Part shown: positions 41,601 to 56,600 of the stretch, one piece after another
Layout of the letters: every line of letters starts with the position of its first letter
How positions within the stretch are numbered: position 1 is the first letter of the stretch
Origin: Apostichopus japonicus
Lineage: Eukaryota; Echinodermata; Holothuroidea; Aspidochirotida; Stichopodidae
Assembly: GCF_037975245.1 (NCBI RefSeq)
Contig: NC_092566.1
Location: 7,420,001 to 7,484,000 of the forward strand
Length of the DNA: 64,000 nucleotides
Reading direction: 5' to 3'
Notes under the pieces: model-generated
What the model was told of the DNA's origin: nothing
Database searches by the model: none
The model's input: only the letters and a program-made list of their open reading frames with translations
Made by a program: the position numbers and the translations under genes

Positions 41601-44600
41601 TAACATCACTTCAAAGTGTGATTTCTCATCACTACAGGATGAAAGTTAAACCCTGGTTGATATATAACTTCAGATCCAACAAGTCAAGATGACTCTTACA
41701 GATATATGAAGGCCTATATTTGGGATCGCCTCAATTGTGAGCAATCTACCAATATTTGTTTTACTGAAATATATCACACGTATAAATGGAAGAGTTTGAC
41801 ATCTGTTCCGTTGTTACCATAAAGTAGACCGTGAATGCCTATACTAACTTAATTGTTCTTGTTAGGCTATGCTATGGAGAACGGTATATCTACAACCGCA
41901 GGCTAGGACTGAAGTATTTCGTAGGCTAACAATGTTGCATTTCTATGACAACGATAAATATATATATAGTACAGTATATAACACTGATTGTAGCGTGAGA
42001 ACAGGTTTCATCTTTCTCTACGCAGTGAACCTGCATCACTAGAGATAGGCCTCTCTTCATTCGGCTATGTTAATGTATTCCACTAGATTTATTACCGTCC
42101 TTGGCAGATCAGTGAGTTATAAACACACCTTACTTTGTGAATCATGCCAATATAAGCACAGGTTATAAAGCCTCATTGTGCAGGACGTGTAACAATATCT
42201 CGGATAAAATTCAATACATTGGGGGTAGCTCGGAGGATACAAAACCATGGATATATAATACCAGAGAAATACAGCTATTCGAGCAAGCTCGCCTAGAAGA
42301 AGACTGTGCATTTTACATTTAACTTATCTCACTGAGCCATATATGTCATTTTAAAAGAAAAGATAAGGCATAAAATGGGATAAATTATCTGTAGTTTAAT
42401 GTCCATCAAATCTCACCAAAATGGTGAAATTAGGCTGTAAACTTCACAAGTTTTGCAAGTAACAGGTGAGTTTTTTGGCTAGATTACAAGTAGAACCAGT
42501 AACCAAGTCATATGTGCTTTACTAATTAAGTAATCGAGCCTAAAAGTTAAATGCTAGGGATTCCCATAAAACCACTTCTTTGATACCAGGTGCCACTTAG
42601 AAGCCACATCACCTTGTCATACAGTGTTTCCAAGGATCACATCTCCTCCCCTGCACCCCTCCCCACCCCCCTCCATTTCAATTTGATACAATGCAACATT
42701 TTACAGTTTTTGCATAATTGTATATAAATCAACAACAGAAGAGTAACCTATAAATAGGAAATAAACAAACACCTTTTAAAGGTCAGCTTGATCCGCATAT
42801 GCCACTAAACACAAGTGCCCGGTCATGGAGGTTTGCTGTATTCTGGATACATGCTAGAGCTAAAAATAAGTTTAACAGGCCTTGTTGACTAACAGAAAAC
42901 CCATCTGTCCCCTTAATCTTACCAATCCTATCACCATTTGTTAGGCTTCTTCAAAATAATCTTCAACGATCATCGAATTAAAACTTCAAAAGGAAGGATT
43001 GGGAGGTCACAATTTATGGTTAAATAATTAAAGCAAGAATGTAGAGCAGATAACTTTAAGTCATCTCATAGTCTATAGAGGAAGAAGCCACTGTCATCCT
43101 TACAATTGTATTTCAAACTCTCTCTCTCTCTCTTCCCCTCCCCCCCCCCAATCTTCATTCCATTAACAAATGGGTCTGTCCTGCTTAGTTATGTCTAGAC
43201 GTCTTCTTCTGTAAACACAACGGTAACTATGGACTGAGCCAGGCAGAAACCAAAATCTGCATCAATAAGAAAACAGATCTGGGAGGCTTGAGATATGAGA
43301 TGGTGCTTTTATTTATCAATGTTCTTTTCTTTCTCTTTTGCTCCACAGCTGCAAGAGATCAGACGAACATTACGAACTGTTTGACCTTTAATACACCCTC
43401 AGCACCCCATATAAGACCAACGGTCCTTTATGTCCTTATCACCCACACTATTTAAACCTATCAATTTTAAAAGGCAAATTTTCACTGACTGTATCAGAGA
43501 TAATTTTGTAACACATTTTCTCGATCCTACGGTTTCCATTACTGTACACGAACGTGCACATCACGGCTATAGAGTAGAACAGGTGGTAAAGTTATCCCAT
43601 ATTTGACATGTAGATAATTACAGTTGAGGTATTTGAAAAGACATCTATGCTGACATGTTGTGTCCCTACAGAAGATTCATTCATCAAGATTCGCAGCATT
43701 AACAGTAGTAGCAGGACATGAGCATATTGCATGAGAGTTTTTTTGAGTGCACAATGGGGGTGAGAGAGGGCGGTAGATGAATTCATATAGGGGAGCAATT
43801 AAGCCAAGCAATTAAGTGCTTAGACATTTGTCAAGTTTGCAACTGATATTGGACTATTAATACATTTTAATTTACCTGGATCCTATCTTTGCTTCATGGT
43901 TTGCAACTTTCTCCATCATCCTACATCCATTTTTTTTTTTTACTTTATCCTGTTAAAAGTTTTTTGTTGACCCAAAATGGCCTTTCACCTTTCACAGAGA
44001 TTCCTTTTGCCTCCGGCAATTAAAGAATCCAAAGTAGCGAGAAAACCGAAACATTTATCAAATTCACGGCATGAACCAAAGTCAATGGCTTGTTCAGGGG
44101 GAGGTGAATGTTGTTGAATACTTAAGTTACGGTCCCCCCCCCCCCCCCCGAGGTTTGGTGACCCCAGATGACCTTCAGTCAGCCTCTGCTAGTATGTGAT
44201 AACTCAAACTCCAGATCAAGTGCTCTGTGCAGCCAGGATATATTTATACAATGCTTGATTATCATGTTCCACATCTAAACATTACGTTCTTCTTACTGTC
44301 TACCCTCTACTCGCTCCCCCTCCCCCTCCTCACCTCCTGACCTTTATCAATACAATTTTTACTTTCCTGAACATCTGTTAAGTCCCTTTAACTTTTGCTT
44401 CAATTCTGAGCTAATTAACATATTATTATTATTATTATAAATTAACAACCATCATACTTCCTTGAAGACATGACCGTCATAAATTGATTCTGAATTCTTG
44501 CAAATCAAATCTACACAACTTAAAGACATTCATTTTCTGTTTTCAAGTTGCTAAAATATTGACAATACCAAATTTACCCACTGTCACCACATCTCGCAAA

Positions 44601-47600
44601 TTACAATTTTTGGACTAAAAACCTTCCGATGAATGAAGACCAATGCTCTTGAACGAAAGACGTCTGTTTTAGCTAATTATGTTTTACAATGTCTGGTCTC
44701 GGTGAGATGAAGTGCTCGGCTTGCCCTTAGCCTGGAGATACTTATAGCCTTGGGGAGGATGACTACAGTAATGAGAGACAGAGACAGAGAGAGAGAGAGA
44801 GAGGATGATGATGTGATATACCAACTTCTCTCGGTCTTGACAAGCTGTGCTCTCTCATCCAGAATAGATGACTAAACTGTCTGGAAGGTGCATTACGTTA
44901 ACAGCAAGGAAACCCGCTGAGCACAGGTCCCCTCACAGCTATCCTCATATTTCATTCCACTTGAAATCCACGCCACCATATGCCATGATATACTGCAGAC
45001 AACACACACACTAATGCTATGCTCTATACCATTTCATATACTGAGCAATACAGATCGAATCATGAAAAAGAAAAGAAAGTTTCTAACTCTCTTTTCCAAT
45101 AAAATTAGATATTTACAATATTAAATATTCCAGAATTTATGATACAGGTCAACTTTTCTTTGTACTCGGCATAGCAGCATCTTCACAATTCTTTTTCATT
45201 TTTTGATGTATTTCGGAATTATTTACTCTAACTGTAAGTATCACAGATGAACATTTGCTATTTTCCTATTTTCTTTAAGTTCAAAAAAAAAATTTCTCCT
45301 TAACTGGATAGACCAACAGTTATCAAAACTATCATTTCAGAATTAAAGCGCATAGGTCTCACCCTCCTACAACTAAAAGAAATTAACAACTTTTTAACAA
45401 AGTGTCAATCCAAGATACTGCATGGAAGTAGACAACAGACAGTCACTGCAAGCAGATATTGTATATTAATTCTCATTGTATTATACTGTTAGGCTAGGAC
45501 AGGTAAACATTTTGTTAATAATGCACTACAGCATCTGTTCTTTCATTTTCAGAAAGGTCACTGATGGATAACTGATCAGGTTATTGATAACTTCTGTTGA
45601 CTTAAGGCAAAATTTAATATTTGAGTCATAAAACTATCTGTTTAAACTGGACTAATTATCAGCTTAAAATAAAACTGTTCATTGAAAAGCCAACATAGCT
45701 AATCCAGCTAAATTAGTACAGTTATTTATGTACTCAAACTCCTGTAGCTTTCATTCTTAGTAAAGTCACATCTAGATAACTGTGCAAGCAGCTCGTTAAC
45801 GACCTCGTTGGATGGTCAAAGTTTAAGGTTGCGCAATGAACTATTTTGGTATCAAGGTTAAATAAAGTTTACTGTGAACATACAAACCTAGCTATCTAGC
45901 ATCAGTATGATGCCTATATACATAGTAAACAGCATTGATGCAATTATTAAAATTAAGATTTCCATTGTGTCTATTAACGTTATAAAGTTTAAAACTGTTC
46001 CTGCAGCATGACAGTTCCATTCAACTTAAAGAACCGCTTTAAGTACTTGCTCTCCTTTCTCAATATTGATAGTATCAAGCAAGAAAATATGAAGATAATC
46101 CCATGATAGCAATTTTGCAAATAACTAGAATAAAAGCTAAAGAAAGTCCACTCAAGACAGTACAGTATGAAAGCCCTAATTTTTATGTTAATTCTTCTAG
46201 GGCTGCTATGATGTAAAGAATTTAGAACATTTTCAACTTATTTAACACTTTCAAGGAAAATAAAACCCAGGCAACAGTTACATGTACCAAAAAGACTTTT
46301 AAAATGTAGTAAACCACCATGTCACTCACCAGTAACCATGGGAACAGATGCCTCAATTTTGATATAATCATATTCAGCTCTTTCTTTAAAAAAAACATAG
46401 GTGTAGGCAAGAAATAAATGTTGCTGTTTAAGACCATTCAAGACACTCGCTTTCAGACCAAGTACTTCTATTTTATTATTTAAGTTTTTTTTGAGAAATG
46501 TTCCTTATAAACATCCAGAATCATTAATCAACATGGATGGACCACTGTACCACCAAGCCAAGTACACAGCTCTTTTAGCTATACTCGGTTTCTCAAAAGC
46601 ATGCACTAATAGAAGAAAATGTCTATAATCATAGACATTTATGGCTTCAAATATCATCATGTTTACAATACATTTCAGATTTTTCGAAGTCAAGTCTGTT
46701 GGAGTGTTCAATGTTGTCCAGCTGTGATCTATTTGTTGTATGAAGCTAAAAGAACATTTTGAGTCATTAGAATTATACTAAAACAGTGCAATTAACATTT
46801 AGGCTTGCTTGGAGGAGCTGCAGTCATAATGAATTTATACTTAAATGAACCTTAAGGGCATCTAGCATATATATTAAAGGTAGTACTGTAGTTTTGAAAA
46901 CTAGAAAAGCAAGCAATCCTCCAGTACCAGAGTATATATACTTTAATTTTAAATATATTTTTATGATATAAATTATCTAGACATATCTAAAATTTTGCCT
47001 AAAAGACTTAAAACTAAAGCAAGAAGCTGTTGACACAATATTCAATATTGTTTTCATTTCTGCATACTTTGGTGTAACTAATTCTGTACTCAGGGACACA
47101 ATGTGTCGTTATTCAGCATCAAACAAAGGCTCTTAATAGATATGCATACAATCCTTCAAACGATGCAGAGACCTTGCTCATTTTAATTTATATCAATCGC
47201 AGAGACATTCATAGTTATATATAATGTTCCGTACCGGCGAACACACTGGCACGTAACAGCCTTCACTTAACAAGAAAGCTAGGTCTATGATGAACGACCT
47301 TTTTCTCTTCTTATCAGAATTTTCTCGACGTGCCGGTACTATGTGTGTGTGTGTAGGCATTGAGAGTGGCACTCGAGCATAATATATGACTTGTATACAT
47401 ACATTTAGACGTGAAGATGAATTAGTACACTGCGTAATAACTAATTACAGAATAATTACGAACGCTGTAGCTAATACAGACAAGCTTTGAGGCCTTGTGG
47501 TATTTTCTGTTGTTTTGTTTTTTCATGAACTGTTATAGGCACTATCAGAAAGGAAGCTTAAAGGAGCCTTCTGACTTGATTTATTAATAATAAAATCTCA

Positions 47601-50600
47601 CAATATAAATGTTAATGATGAGCTACATTAGTCTAATATCGATCTTAAAGATTCATTTAGTTTCATTTTCAAAATTTGCTTTTAAATGTGTTTAATTCTT
47701 CAATGAAAAATGTCTGAGGGGACGCAACTAAAAATTGATTCACTATTAAATTACCTTCACTTTGTATATCTATAGTATTATACCCTGCTCCGATTGATTG
47801 CAACTTTAATTTGAACAACACTATTTGGGAAAATTAATGATGAACCTCAAAAAGTACTACTTTAATAAATTGTGCTCCAGTGAATAATTGACATTTATAT
47901 ACATTATACATCATAGTACATGTATCACGCATATTCCAGGTGATTTAGTACCAGCAAATCTAAGGAGAATACTAACTTCTAATTTACTGCCTTGAGCACA
48001 CAAGCACTATACAGACAAGAGTCTTCAAATATGATACTTTAATAATAATTTTCAAAACATTTTCCAATAAATTTACCTAATTACCATGATCCCAACCATC
48101 AGGACAAACATACATATTTTCTCTACTCCAAATCGTACTTATATCATATATGAACTACTGTACCATAGAGTATAGTCAATTCAGCCCTCATCAACTTTCA
48201 GGCTTATATATATATTTCCATTTTCTAATAACCATTGAACACTTTATCATTAAGAAATAACTATATTTGCTAAATGTTATCCTACGGTTATCTGAATATC
48301 TTCATTATTTGTTAGTCCTTCCATTTTGCAACCGCACAGGCCGTTTGAAGAAGCAGTAAACAAGGATGTTTTCGCTCTCTGGCCATATAATACATAATTC
48401 TCGTTGCATACTGTCTAATTTGACATCGCTTAGTAACTCATCAGGGACAACAAAAACTCATCATTGGCAAACATTTTAGCAATTTCAAGATCAGAATGGG
48501 CTTGTTGCCATGCCAACTTGTACAAAACATTCAAACCAGGATGTAAAAAGAACATACATGTGACCTATTAAAATTCAGAGGAGAAAGTCCAATAAAAAAG
48601 TACTCCAAATTTGGATGTTTTGTTTTTGTTTTTGTTTTTTTTGGGGGGGGGCCTACAAACAAATCGAACCATGTTTAAGTTACTGAATAAAGATATTTTC
48701 AATGAGCAACTTTTAGGTATAAAAGGCAATTTCAGGAAACATTCCTGAATGATTAGTGAATTGGTTCTTCCGGCATGTGAAATCTCAAGTCATGGTAAAA
48801 TATAGGATACAATAACCTGCTATTATGGCTTAATGTTTCTGGGCCTAAGCTCACAGAAAACAAAATGTCAAAAGTAGGTATTTTTGTGCTGGTCATGCTT
48901 TGATACAGACCCTAACAACATGCATGGTAATATTTCAATTTCAGTTAAGTCTGCCATTTTGGCCAGTACGTCCCAGACCTGGCAATATGTTGATATGTAA
49001 ACTGAATCAAGTCTGCAATGTTTGCATGGCCAGACCATCAGACTTCACAACATGATATTACCTACCAATGGTGAATTTAACCAAGTCAGTACACATACAG
49101 TATGTGTAGAATCTAAAATGTACAAAAACTCTGTCATCCTGGACAATGTCTGAGACCTCAGTTCGTAATATCCCAACATAATTAACTTCAACCAAATTAG
49201 ATTGAATTATAATGTTAATGTTTTTAAAATAAAACCTTGTAAATTTAAAGAAAACATAAATAAATGTATGATCTTATTAGATCCAATAAATAAGGACCAA
49301 GTCAGGTCATTTGCAAAATTTCAAAATGCATTACAAGAAAAGCCTATTAAATTAAGCCATTCAATTCATAACAATCACTCACAAAAACTGCAAGAGATAG
49401 AGAATTCGGCCAACTTGCTTTTAAAAGAACAATTTTCATCGAACAAACTATTTTCTAGCGACAATTATCTGTGAGAAAACCATTTCAAAGGAACAGGCCT
49501 GGCTTTTAAAAGAACAGCACATGCTGAAAGAGATCAGAAAATCTTTGTTAGATCCATTCAAGGAAAGCAAACTTGTTGATACCATCTTCCAATCAACGTT
49601 AAAAATACAAACGTTCTTTAACGAAAAGAAAGAAACAGCAACTCCTAGCTTCGGTTTTTCAATGAGTATCAACCCAAAACACAAAAATCCTGTTTTTGTT
49701 TTGTGTCTTATTTGTATTATAATTAAAGTACCTCTTTTGTTTTGTTGTTATTTTTGTCAAGTTTTGTTCTTATTTGACACCATTAGTCAAGCTACATTTC
49801 AAATACTGAAGACAATTAGGTACAAAGAATTGATTTTCTTTTGGCATCATTCATTACTAGAGCTAAATAATGGCTATTTGGTATTTACAAAAAAAAATTA
49901 GAGATAGTCATTTAGTGTGACCTATTTGTTCCTTAAAGTTTAATTTTTATTATAAAGTAGCATTAGATTCAGATGATATTGGCAGACTTTTCGTGTTGTC
50001 CACTCTTCTGAATTAACTTAATTTTCAAGAAGACGAACAAGTCACTCTTATCTCAGAAATTGTTGGAGATGTTTAATTTATTTACAGTAAAAACATCCTT
50101 AGTCATACCTTCCAGCCAGCGTTCACTAATCTCTTGAATCAACTTGATTATTTAGATAACCCTAAAGCAACTCAAGTGCTAACATCCCAACTCACTGCAA
50201 ACTCACCACAGAAAGGCAATATAAGAACCAGACGAATATTTACCAAATGTGCCAAAGCTGTTCCCAGTTCAGATCGACAGATATCACAAGAAACATTATT
50301 GCTATTACAGTTGTAAACCATAATTCACATGAACTACAAAATCACTTGAACTACAATTCAGCTTGTGAACTATAATTCACCTCCATGTTGTGAATGGATG
50401 GAATATGTTCATAATTAAGTTCACATGTAGTCAGGAAAATTACCCACACATTTTATTATCCTTGAGAGTTGTATTACCCCTTAATAGGGAAGGAGCAAAA
50501 TACACCTAAAATTTTGAAGTGATGTTTTCAAGTCAAGTATTTCATAAATCTTGAATCCCACACATGAAAACAAAACCTCATAAGGATAGATCAATAAATT

Positions 50601-53600
50601 GGATGAAAATGAGATCTTGAGGAAACATCAGTTTTACCAGTTTTTCACACAGAAGATGTATTGTGGTAGGAGTTCTACAACAGCAACATGCACTAAATGA
50701 ACATCCTCTCAAACTTGTGAATATTCTGCTCTCCTCTTTATCTCGCCTTCAACCTTCCCCCATCACCATCCTCTGAACCATTCCCTGTCACACATTTCCT
50801 TCACCTGTGCTCTTACCCGTTATCTTTGTCTGTGGTTTGCACCCTCCACTCCATGCCCCTTTACCCCCCTCCTTCATCCCTCTTTGCCCCTCTCTTTCAC
50901 CCCCTTTGCCCCTCTCCTTCACCCCCCTTTGCCCCTCTCCTTTGCCCCCCTTAACCCCTCTCCTTCACCCCTTTCCCCTCTCCTTCAACCCCTTTGCCCC
51001 CTCACCTTCACCCTTCTCTCAAACACCATCCCCTACTGTACGCACCTTCTTAACCGAGCATGCACACCACAGTTAATTTATTATATAAGTATAGTGTAGC
51101 TATTCTACCAAATTGCTGTGGGATAATCAAAGAGTGTGTGATTATGTACTACAAATACTCAAGAGTTCAAATACACAGCAGCATTATTGTGAGAATGTAA
51201 CAATCTTCCGACCCATAACAGTCATCGGCTGTTGTCTGAAGAAACAACGCCTTGCATACAGAGAAAGTGTGTTGTATTAAAAACCCAATCACAATTCCAA
51301 TAGCAAACCCGCACACCAAATAGTATAAGCACCGCCAGTAACATCTGTTTAGCTAGTTCGGAGAGGTGTAGCGTAAACTGAACTCTACAGAACCGGAGTG
51401 GAATAAGATAATGGTTCTTGAATTGTCAGAATAAATTACAAATGGTTTAATTGAAACTACTTAAAACGATTTTGACCAATTTCATCAATTATGATGAATG
51501 TTTTTTTTTGGAATATGGTTGCACATGGAGAGAGGGAATTTATGTAAACTCCCTTCATGAATCTTCCACATGATAGGAATAGAAATAGAATGACAATATT
51601 GTATGTGACAAAACTTGAAGATGAATGAATTATTTCCATAGAGTTCACCTCTGATGTAAATTATCTCAAAATCAGAGGATTGCGCACAGTACTGATTGCA
51701 TTCTCCGAACCAGCTAAAAATTAGCATTCTGAAACGGTTTAAATTTGGTAAACCACTCTCAATCTCAACCAGGCATAATTAAAGCATGCAGAAAGATTTA
51801 ATGGGCCGTCCTCCTACGGACGGCAGCAATTAATGCACAAAAGAGTCCAAACCGAAAGCACCTTTTTAGCATAATAGTTGGCTACGTCTTCGTAGCCGGC
51901 TTTAATGGCAGCCTCTCGAAACTGATCCAAGTCAACATTTTCCTGAGTACCAAAATGAGAACGGAAGAGAGAGAGAGAAAATGGGATGAAAACGTAAAAA
52001 AAAAAAAAAAAATCATGAAAATGGGAAGGGAAAAAAATGAGGCAGAGAAAATGATATGAAAGCGAGAAAAACGATATATATGAAATCAGAAGATGCGAGG
52101 GAGAACAGAGAGAGAAACCTCAGCACAATTATCTTCTGCTTTCGTGAGTAATCAAAATCAAATCAAGAGGGAGATGATATTAAATGAAAAGAAACAAAAA
52201 GAGAAAAAGAAGGAGGTAATTATGGTAATAACAAAAAGAAAAGAGAAACCAAACAAAAACAGGGTTCAAAAACAGAAGCCCATGCGACTTAAATTCAGCA
52301 AACCAAAACGTTTACTTACAAGAGGAATCTGTGAAAAAATGACTGGCCTCAAAATTAACCAGTTTTCCAAAAGAAAAGAAAATGTTGAACTAACCAAATC
52401 TTCTAAAGACACGCCCTTTTGCACCATGATCATCGAAACGTATGATCTCTAACGACCTTTCACACTCGATTCAAAATTAATCTGGCAAAAATCTATTCCA
52501 CCATGAAAACAGAAATCCAGATTACCGCCGTAAAAGAACGTCAGACATTTACTTTTTCAACTTCCGTAAATCAGAAGTATGGCTTCCATGGACAGACTCC
52601 TCGCTGGCTTTATTTACCTTAACTGCAAAAGATCTGTCTATATGTTTATTAGGAGAGCTTGCACTCATGGAATTATCCTTTTCGTGAATGATTCTCAATG
52701 ATGAATAGGAGTGTGTTTATACACAGTGAAAAGATATCACAACACTAACAGCAGTGGTTTTGTTGGTCTCTCAGAGACTTCCAGACTGTAAGTACGGACG
52801 AAGAGCGTATATCGTTTCATCTCGTGAGCTGGAACTCGATGAAGTCTAGCAGCCCCAAACATTAAGGAATCTAATAATACTTGATGTGTACCCAACTATA
52901 CCATCTGTGTGTGCACTCAATGGAACTGTGGCTGCAATTCCTATCTCTGTATTTTAGGAAGTATTTCCCTACAGATTTCAAGCAGCGATGATACGGTATA
53001 TTTCTAGACAAATATATTTCGGCGATAAAATCGAGGGGGTAGCTAGAGGATGGAACATATTTCTTTATTGCATAAAGCAGTGTAATTTGTAAGATAATTT
53101 ATGCCATGAAGGGAGATAACAAAGATTTGTTCTGTTGTTTCGTTGTCAACTACTGACTGTGACGTCACAATCAATCCGACATTCCAGAATTAAGAACAAC
53201 TTAGACAAAAACTGATAACTCTTTCTGATATGATATCTCTAGAAGAGAACCATTTTGATACATTTATGCAAGAGCTTGTCAGCATCAAACTTAATAATCT
53301 ACTTTATGAACAAGAGCAAGCAATAGATTGACTACTTTGTTATAAACTGTAACTATAATTCATGGCTGTGCATGCAAGAAAAATCTGTCGCTACCAAAAT
53401 GTGTTCAAACCTCCAGCTTGATAATTTCACCTTTATAATTATGTCATCTACATGAATGCAAAATTTTCTGCCAACTGAAGTTTAAGGAACAACATTTGTA
53501 GCTCTCATTTCCCTCTGGGTACTACACCTTCATTTAACAAATTAATCCGGTCTAATTTATTTATATACGCTTGGAGTTTGTATATAGTTGAGATGACCTT

Positions 53601-56600
53601 TTCACTAAGGCGAATCAGTTGTCTCAATCCTCTCGGCAGGGCATGAAATATGTATGCTACCTAATCTTTTATCAGGTGAACGGTAACAATTAATCTATCC
53701 AACAATCAACATAATACGCAGTCATCACACTGTTACCAAATATGTACAGGCCTACATCCTTCTCAAAGCTGGAATTAGCCTATGCAATCTGGATTGTTTG
53801 ACATTAAAGAAGCATGTCAATATATCTGTGCCTTTCTGCACAGATAAAATTCTCATCTAGAATCACAAAAACACTTTCTAAAATCATCTCTCTTTAAAGT
53901 ATCTCGGATAATTTTTTGACATGCTCAATAGAAGCACTAAATCGTTGACAAAATTTACCCTCTCAATCTCCACAAACATTAGTTACATGGTTTTTCTTAA
54001 AGATAATTAGCAATACTTGATCTATATCTGAAATACAAACCAGGAATGTCCCCCTGATCCCATCCCCATCCCCTCCACACCCTCCCCTTACCCTCTCCCT
54101 TCCCCCTCATGCATTGTAACGCAGGTACCATGAGAGCCCAATATAAATCTATTGAATCTATAGAAAGCAAATTCAGACAAACTTCACTTGTAATAATTGT
54201 GTAAAATCTAATTGTGAATAACTTTAAGACACGTATTAGTCATCCTTACAAACGTGGTCTCCACGATCCATCACACACTGCAGACAGAAATTTGATCATG
54301 TATTTTTTCCACACTGCCATGGGACTAAAGACATCGACATCACCTCCCTGCTTGAGTCCTATTCAAGGGTAAATAACATTCATCGGGGTTCAAATTAAGG
54401 CATGTTGTGATCTACTAACAGGTTTTCTAAATCAACTCTGCAGGCAATTTCAGCTTCCTCCCATAGAGTGTAAAAGAATATATATACGTGTCTAAAATGT
54501 AAAAACATCATTCTGTTTCTACTAGCAACCTTTGAAAGGGAGTGGGCACGAGGCATGCCAGAACGTCTCAATAGAAAATATACATCAAACAGTTGACGAT
54601 TACTCGTCACTAAGTAACCTAATTTAAGGTGTGAATTTGTGTTGTCCTCTCAAACCTGAAAACATGTTTGAGAGGACATAAAAACATGTTTGAAGTGGCA
54701 AACAACAAGACTGAACTCTCATCTCTGAACATGCACTCCACTCTCAAGTTTATATTTTTAATGCAGTTGATTGCATATAGATTGCTTCAAACCTTGAGAA
54801 TACAGTCTGCTGAAATTCAAAATTATGACAAGTAGTCTATAGCCTTTATAGAATATCTAGCCTACTTCGTATTTCAGAATCTGGGCAGAAGAACCCCTAA
54901 TGTCAACGACTGGTACAGTAGCTAGGCTAGATAGTTCAAGGCGACAGATTTTCTTGTTTTCAGTCACATCCCTAATGAAGAATTAGTGATACCACACCTC
55001 ATCTGGCAAGGTATTTATCTGTGTATATAGGACGCCTGCACTTTATTTACAGGGTATGTATAGACACATGTTTTAATGCACATTTTCTACCCGGAGGAAT
55101 TACTCTTTGGACCTCTCGCAGACACAAACAGTCCTATCATGATACAAAATAGTTTGAATCAATGCATTGAGGCCTAAAATATATACTGTTCAGTCTCTGA
55201 ATTTGACAAATCTTGTACTTGAAGGTTGCGAGCAATATGATATTAACCAAAGACAAGACACCTTTATCAACTTTTGAGAATTTCATTTCTTGTAAAGTCA
55301 ATACACATGTATGTAACCACTTTGTCTGACAACCCTTCCCCTCCCTCCCTACCCATCCCCCCCCCCAACCTTTAAATGTCTTAATTGCTCTCTCTCTCTC
55401 CCACTCTCTCTGTTTTCCTTCTGCTACTTTCATTTGCAACGACTGAAAATTTGGACCCCTAAAAAATCATGAAGTTTAAAGATGAGTGGGCTAGCACAGA
55501 CAGATATTTCACAGATAATTACCATACCAGATCAGGTACCCAATTGATGAGCCAATTGGGAAGAGAAAAAAAGGCCCTAAAGTCACACTTTTTTTTAAAT
55601 TATAAAACTCCTGCTACAAACAGTCAAGAAAGACCTTTCACAAATACTGTATGTCACGGCAACAAAGAAATAGAACATCCATGCACTTAGGGAATAATCC
55701 TTTGAAACTTAACAGAACACTTCAAAGAGCTCAAAAGAAAAAGTTGAAGGATAACGTTGCTCTGCATTTGTAAAATCACATTTTTTTTTTTTTTGCATCA
55801 TCATTTTTTATTCATGCAATTGCCAAAAAGGAGATACAACACACTTCGTTTAGGCTACAGAAAAGCAGAAGATGAACGACAATGACGTAAAGAAAATAAT
55901 TCCTTCCTGTTTACTGATTTGTTCCTCTCAGGGCCCAGCCAAAGCAATCAATGCTTTGTGATATGAACTCCAGACAACGATACACTTACCTTTAGGGTTC
56001 AACTAAAAAATATTAAACGATAGAACTCTGTTGTCTATTACCCCCGAATAAATTCCTTTTCATATCTTACAAATGGCTTCCTTGATTGAATTTTATCGGC
56101 GGTGGAACTTTCCCAACCCCCCCCCCACCATTTTTACCTCCGAGTGAAATCAATACACGGTTAAAGCTAATTTAGTTTTCTGTGAAGTCCATGAGAAAGT
56201 GTTGGGACCTTCAGATGAACCAGGGATACAAAATGTCATTGTGAGTGATCCTGTCCTCCACCTAGTCTCACAGTCAGATGAAAGATTAAAAATAGATTGG
56301 AAAATATTATACAGAGATTGCAAGTAGATCCCATCCAATTATATCGATTTGATGATAATTGTATTAATTAAAACTAAAACCTCTGTCTATATTTTTTTCA
56401 CCTTCTTCTTTGTTTTTTCTTCTTCTTTTTATTGGGGGGGGGGAGGGGAATTAATGAAACAAGATAGCTGTAGCAATAATTGGTAAACTTAATTAAGTAA
56501 ACAACATTCTAGCTTTGGGATGAAGCATGTCGTAGAATCTTCTATAATCATTTAGCGAAACTCTCCACAACTAATAACATTAATGTTTAATATTTCCATA

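Larger units (their letters stand above)
40781..51861. other. Large intron (11.1 kb) between the facultative exon and repeat 1
   Basis: AT-rich intron with a tRNA-like relic at 42477-42542, GA tract at 44774-44810, TTA tract at 44421-44438, a 16-base C run at 44134-44149, and a C/T-rich minisatellite at 50843-51030. Reading frames near 49202-49900 and 50134-50316 are AT-rich, carry no recognisable motif and are not called. No exon seen. Confidence 0.75.

Noticed and set aside
49202-50316. Three AT-rich plus-strand frames that look faintly protein-like
   Set aside because: High Asn/Lys/Leu content follows from base composition, the frames are interrupted by stops, and no motif or splice logic joins them.
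51804-51823. 7-bp-arm hairpin GCCGTCC...GGACGGC beside the facultative exon
   Set aside because: Resembles a rho-independent-type hairpin but this is eukaryotic intron DNA; too short to call as a feature.
52093-52452. 119-codon plus-strand frame rich in Lys, Arg and Glu
   Set aside because: It is the purine-rich complement of the CU-rich tract before an ankyrin exon. The composition explains the open frame; no motif is seen.
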